Shown: piece by piece, positions 61,772 through 64,000 of the stretch
Layout: the number at the start of each line of letters is the position of its first letter
Numbering within the stretch: position 1 is the first letter of the stretch
Origin: Acidimicrobiales bacterium
GTDB lineage: Bacteria > Actinomycetota > Acidimicrobiia > Acidimicrobiales > SZUA-35
Assembly (NCBI GenBank): GCA_041394265.1
Contig: JAWKIO010000006.1
Location: 372,001-436,000, forward strand
Direction: 5' to 3'
DNA length: 64,000 bases
Position numbers and translations under genes: made by a program
Notes under the pieces: model-generated
The model's input: the letters and a program-made list of their open reading frames with translations, nothing else
Told to the model about the DNA's origin: nothing
Database searches by the model: none

Positions 61772-63361
61772 TCAGAGCTGGAGGTCAAGTCCACCTCCGG
61801 TTCCGGCGGCGACGGCACGGGAGCGACGCACCGGGCGATCGTCAGGCTGGTGATCGGTACCGGATCCGGTCTCGCCGAACGGGGAGCCGCCCGGCGCACC
61901 GCCGTCGCCCCTCCCCTGGTCGGTGCCGCCGAATTGCTGGTGGGCGATGTCGACCGATGTCGGGTCGATGCCGGCCGACTGCAGCTCGGTGAGGAGACGG
62001 GCCCGATCGAGCCGATCCTGGGCGGCGGCGGTCTGCGTGACGATCCGCACGGCGACCTCGTCGCCGCGCTGCACCAGCTCGACCGAGACCGATCCGAGCT
62101 CGTCGGGCCGGAGCACGAGGTTGACCTCGTGGCGACCGGGCCCGTTCTGGCGAACGAGGTTCACCGCCTTTTGGACCTGCTCCCACACCTCGCCGTCGAA
62201 CTCGGCGGCTCGCGGTGCGGTGACCGGCGTGGCAGCCGCGGGTGCGGGGGTCGAGCGCTGGGATTGGACGCCGGCGGCGCCGTCGACGCGGACGCCATTG
62301 GTCGCCGGTTCGGTCGTCGGTCGTGTGGTCTGGCCGGCGGCCGGCGCGGAGTCGACGACGACCGGCGGCTCGTTGCCGGTGTTGGGCTGAGGCGCCGGGT
62401 CGCCGCCGTCGTTCGAGGACTGCTCCTGGCTGTTTGCTGCTGCCGCCGGTGCGTCGACGATCGCCTCGGCAATGGAATCGGTAGAGGCCTCTCCCCCGCC
62501 GCTGTCGCCGGACGTCTCGACGGCGCCGTCGGGGACGACCTCGCCGACGGCAGCCTGCTCGGTCTCGGTGTCGGGCAGGAGCTGGGCACTCGCCCGGGCC
62601 ACCTCGCCCGAGGGCAGGAGGTCCGAGCGACCCGCAGCGTCCTCAAGCATCGCCGCGTCGGCCGAAGGGTCACTGACGTCGGGAGCTTCGACGCGGATCG
62701 CGTCGCCGCTGACATCCTGGTCGCCGTCGGCACCGCTCGGCATTGCGGTGTCGGAGGCGTCGACCTCACCGGTGAGCGGTGACGCGTCGCCCGTCGTTTC
62801 GACGATGTCGATGGGAGCTACCGAGTCGGTGAGGACCATGACGGCGCCGACGACGGCGGCGGTCGTTGCGTCTACCGACGTGTCGTCGGCCTCGACATCG
62901 TCGGGCCCTGCATCGTCGGACACCTGCGCGGCGTCCGTCGTCGTGGTGTCGTCGCTGTCGTTGTCGTCGCTCGCCGATTCGACGTCGTCGTCACGACGGT
63001 CGGGGCGCTCGGCCCGGTCCTGACGATCGGTGCGATCGACCGGGCGAGGCGACTCCCGGCGCTCCGGGCGAGTCGGGTTCTCGGCTCGAACGTCGCGTTC
63101 GCCATCGGCACGGTGACGTTCGACCTGGGCATCGCGTTGCTGTCGAGCAGCGACCAGGGTCGGGTCGGCGGCGTGGCTGGGCACTCGGTCGGAGCGACGG
63201 GCGCCGAGCGAGCGATGCTCGTCGAGCAGGGCTTCGAACGCCGACGACGAGGTGGCGGCACCACCAACGGGAGCGTCGGCACCGGCGCCGCCGAGCAGCA
63301 GTGCCCGGAGCGAGTTCGCCGTCGGCGGCCGAGAGTTGAGGGGATGGTCGAGATTGGTCAT
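61772..63361 (-). CDS. fliK: Flagellar hook-length control protein FliK
   Basis: A 529-residue protein with the FliK layout. Residues ~1-390 are long, hydrophilic and of low complexity (charged Arg/Asp/Glu stretches, then Ser/Thr/Ala/Pro-rich), the ruler part. The C-terminal domain (about 400-490) has GPGRHEVNLVLRPDELGSVS and VELVQRGDEVAVRIVTQTA, the flg_hook signature. The start at ATG 63361 overlaps the stop of the NlpC/P60-SLT gene by 4 bp (ATGA). The frame extends further upstream but only inside that gene. It should set hook length together with FlgD and FlgE. Confidence 0.9.
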   Translation of the reverse strand: MTNLDHPLNSRPPTANSLRALLLGGAGADAPVGGAATSSSAFEALLDEHRSLGARRSDRVPSHAADPTLVAARQQRDAQVERHRADGERDVRAENPTRPERRESPRPVDRTDRQDRAERPDRRDDDVESASDDNDSDDTTTTDAAQVSDDAGPDDVEADDTSVDATTAAVVGAVMVLTDSVAPIDIVETTGDASPLTGEVDASDTAMPSGADGDQDVSGDAIRVEAPDVSDPSADAAMLEDAAGRSDLLPSGEVARASAQLLPDTETEQAAVGEVVPDGAVETSGDSGGGEASTDSIAEAIVDAPAAAANSQEQSSNDGGDPAPQPNTGNEPPVVVDSAPAAGQTTRPTTEPATNGVRVDGAAGVQSQRSTPAPAAATPVTAPRAAEFDGEVWEQVQKAVNLVRQNGPGRHEVNLVLRPDELGSVSVELVQRGDEVAVRIVTQTAAAQDRLDRARLLTELQSAGIDPTSVDIAHQQFGGTDQGRGDGGAPGGSPFGETGSGTDHQPDDRPVRRSRAVAAGTGGGLDLQL

Positions 63362-64000
63362 GCGGCGTTGGCACTCCAGATCGCTTGGACTTGACGGACG
63401 TAGCGTTGGGTTTCGTCGAACGGTGGGATGCCGCCGTACTTGGCGACATTCCCGGGTCCGGCGTTGTAGGCGGCCAGAGCGAGCGAGATGCTCCCGAACT
63501 GGTCGAGGTTCTGACGCAGGTACTGGGCGGCACCGTCGATCGACGAGGCGGGGTCGGTCGGATCGACGCCAAGGCCGGCGGCGGTGGCGGGCATGAACTG
63601 CATGAGGCCGACGGCGCCGGCGGGACTGACGGCATCGGGGTCGAAGTTCGACTCGACCTGGGCGACAGCGGCCAGGAGCGCCGGATCGATGTCCCAGCGA
63701 TTGCCCGCTTCCACGAACAGCGCCTGCAGCTCCTCGGGTCCGAAGGATCGATCGGCGTCGAGCGAGGTCCACGTGGCTCCGGACGGTCGCTGGGTGTCCA
63801 CGACGCGCCGGATCGTGGTGATCGGGCGGTCGATCTCCTCGACCTTGACGACCTCGCCGGACCGCGGCGCGTGCACCATCTTGTTGTCGCCGAGGTAGAT
63901 GGCGACGTGATTGACGGGTTCGCCGAACGCCAGCAGGTCCCCGGGGAGCGCATCGTCGATCGACCCCACTTCGATGCCCATCGTCGCCTGGTCACGGCTG
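63358..64000 (-). CDS. NlpC/P60 - lytic transglycosylase fusion (cut by window end)
   Basis: The last 213 codons of a larger gene. Visible first is the C-terminal half of an NlpC/P60 domain (SRDQATMGIEVGSIDDALPG, LLAFGEPVNHVAIYLGDNKM, containing the His and the GDLLAF step). Then, after residue ~65, a soluble lytic transglycosylase domain appears (DPALLAAVAQVESNFDPDAV, SPAGAVGLMQFMPATA, LALAAYNAGPGNV). The catalytic Glu is in VESNF. The catalytic Cys of the P60 part lies beyond the window. It overlaps fliK by 4 bp, so it is a flagellar peptidoglycan hydrolase, probably opening the wall for rod or hook assembly. Confidence 0.9.
   Translation of the reverse strand, partial: SRDQATMGIEVGSIDDALPGDLLAFGEPVNHVAIYLGDNKMVHAPRSGEVVKVEEIDRPITTIRRVVDTQRPSGATWTSLDADRSFGPEELQALFVEAGNRWDIDPALLAAVAQVESNFDPDAVSPAGAVGLMQFMPATAAGLGVDPTDPASSIDGAAQYLRQNLDQFGSISLALAAYNAGPGNVAKYGGIPPFDETQRYVRQVQAIWSANAA

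Overview
The window is high-GC DNA with densely packed genes, many short or overlapping junctions, several F420-type flavin oxidoreductases, sortase-type surface proteins, an actinobacterial DUF222/HNH (13E12-type) gene and a flagellar hook operon. This points to an actinobacterium, most plausibly of the class Acidimicrobiia (Ilumatobacter-like). No rRNA or tRNA gene was found, so the placement is an inference from gene content.

Layout. 1-8.0 kb: lipid and acyl-CoA metabolism (two acyl-CoA dehydrogenases, one cut by the window edge, and malonyl-CoA decarboxylase with an MFS carrier), a dienelactone hydrolase and F420-type enzymes. 8.0-10.45 kb: an accessory-looking patch with degenerate repeats, a 13E12/HNH gene, a 26-nt exact direct repeat and an isolated 58-codon gene with its own promoter and terminator. 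10.5-13.8 kb: a signalling cluster made of a degenerate GGDEF protein, a PAS-phosphotransfer-receiver-Hpt protein lacking an ATPase domain, and an OmpR-type regulator. 13.8-24.9 kb: two divergently oriented SNF2-helicase/SWIM-zinc-finger operons with a lipoprotein and a DUF4214 secreted protein between them, followed by a stand-alone receiver protein. 24.9-33.7 kb: a methyltransferase, a PadR regulator, an LPVTG surface protein, class I fumarase, SDR, M20 peptidase, a second lipoprotein and an acyl-CoA synthetase. 33.8-42.7 kb: an NHL protein, two LLM flavin enzymes, an AbiEi/DUF559-type protein, a membrane metallopeptidase and a trehalose-phosphatase/GH15 fusion. 42.8-53.4 kb: a single 3,523-codon surface protein gene. 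53.5-64 kb: ABC-F ATPase, a membrane protein, HDOD-GGDEF, NhaA and a flagellar block (flgE, flgD, fliK and an NlpC/P60-SLT hydrolase cut by the window end).

The most general observation is regulatory. About a dozen genes have a TANNNT hexamer ending 6-8 nt before the start codon and no visible ribosome-binding site, which is the pattern of leaderless transcription. It also settles several start codons. A second theme is intergenic: most convergent gene pairs are separated by long inverted repeats, and three of these belong to small repeat families that recur elsewhere in the window.

No transposase, CRISPR array or complete defence island was recognised. Coordinates and motifs were read by eye. 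Family assignments rest on recognised motifs, not on database searches.
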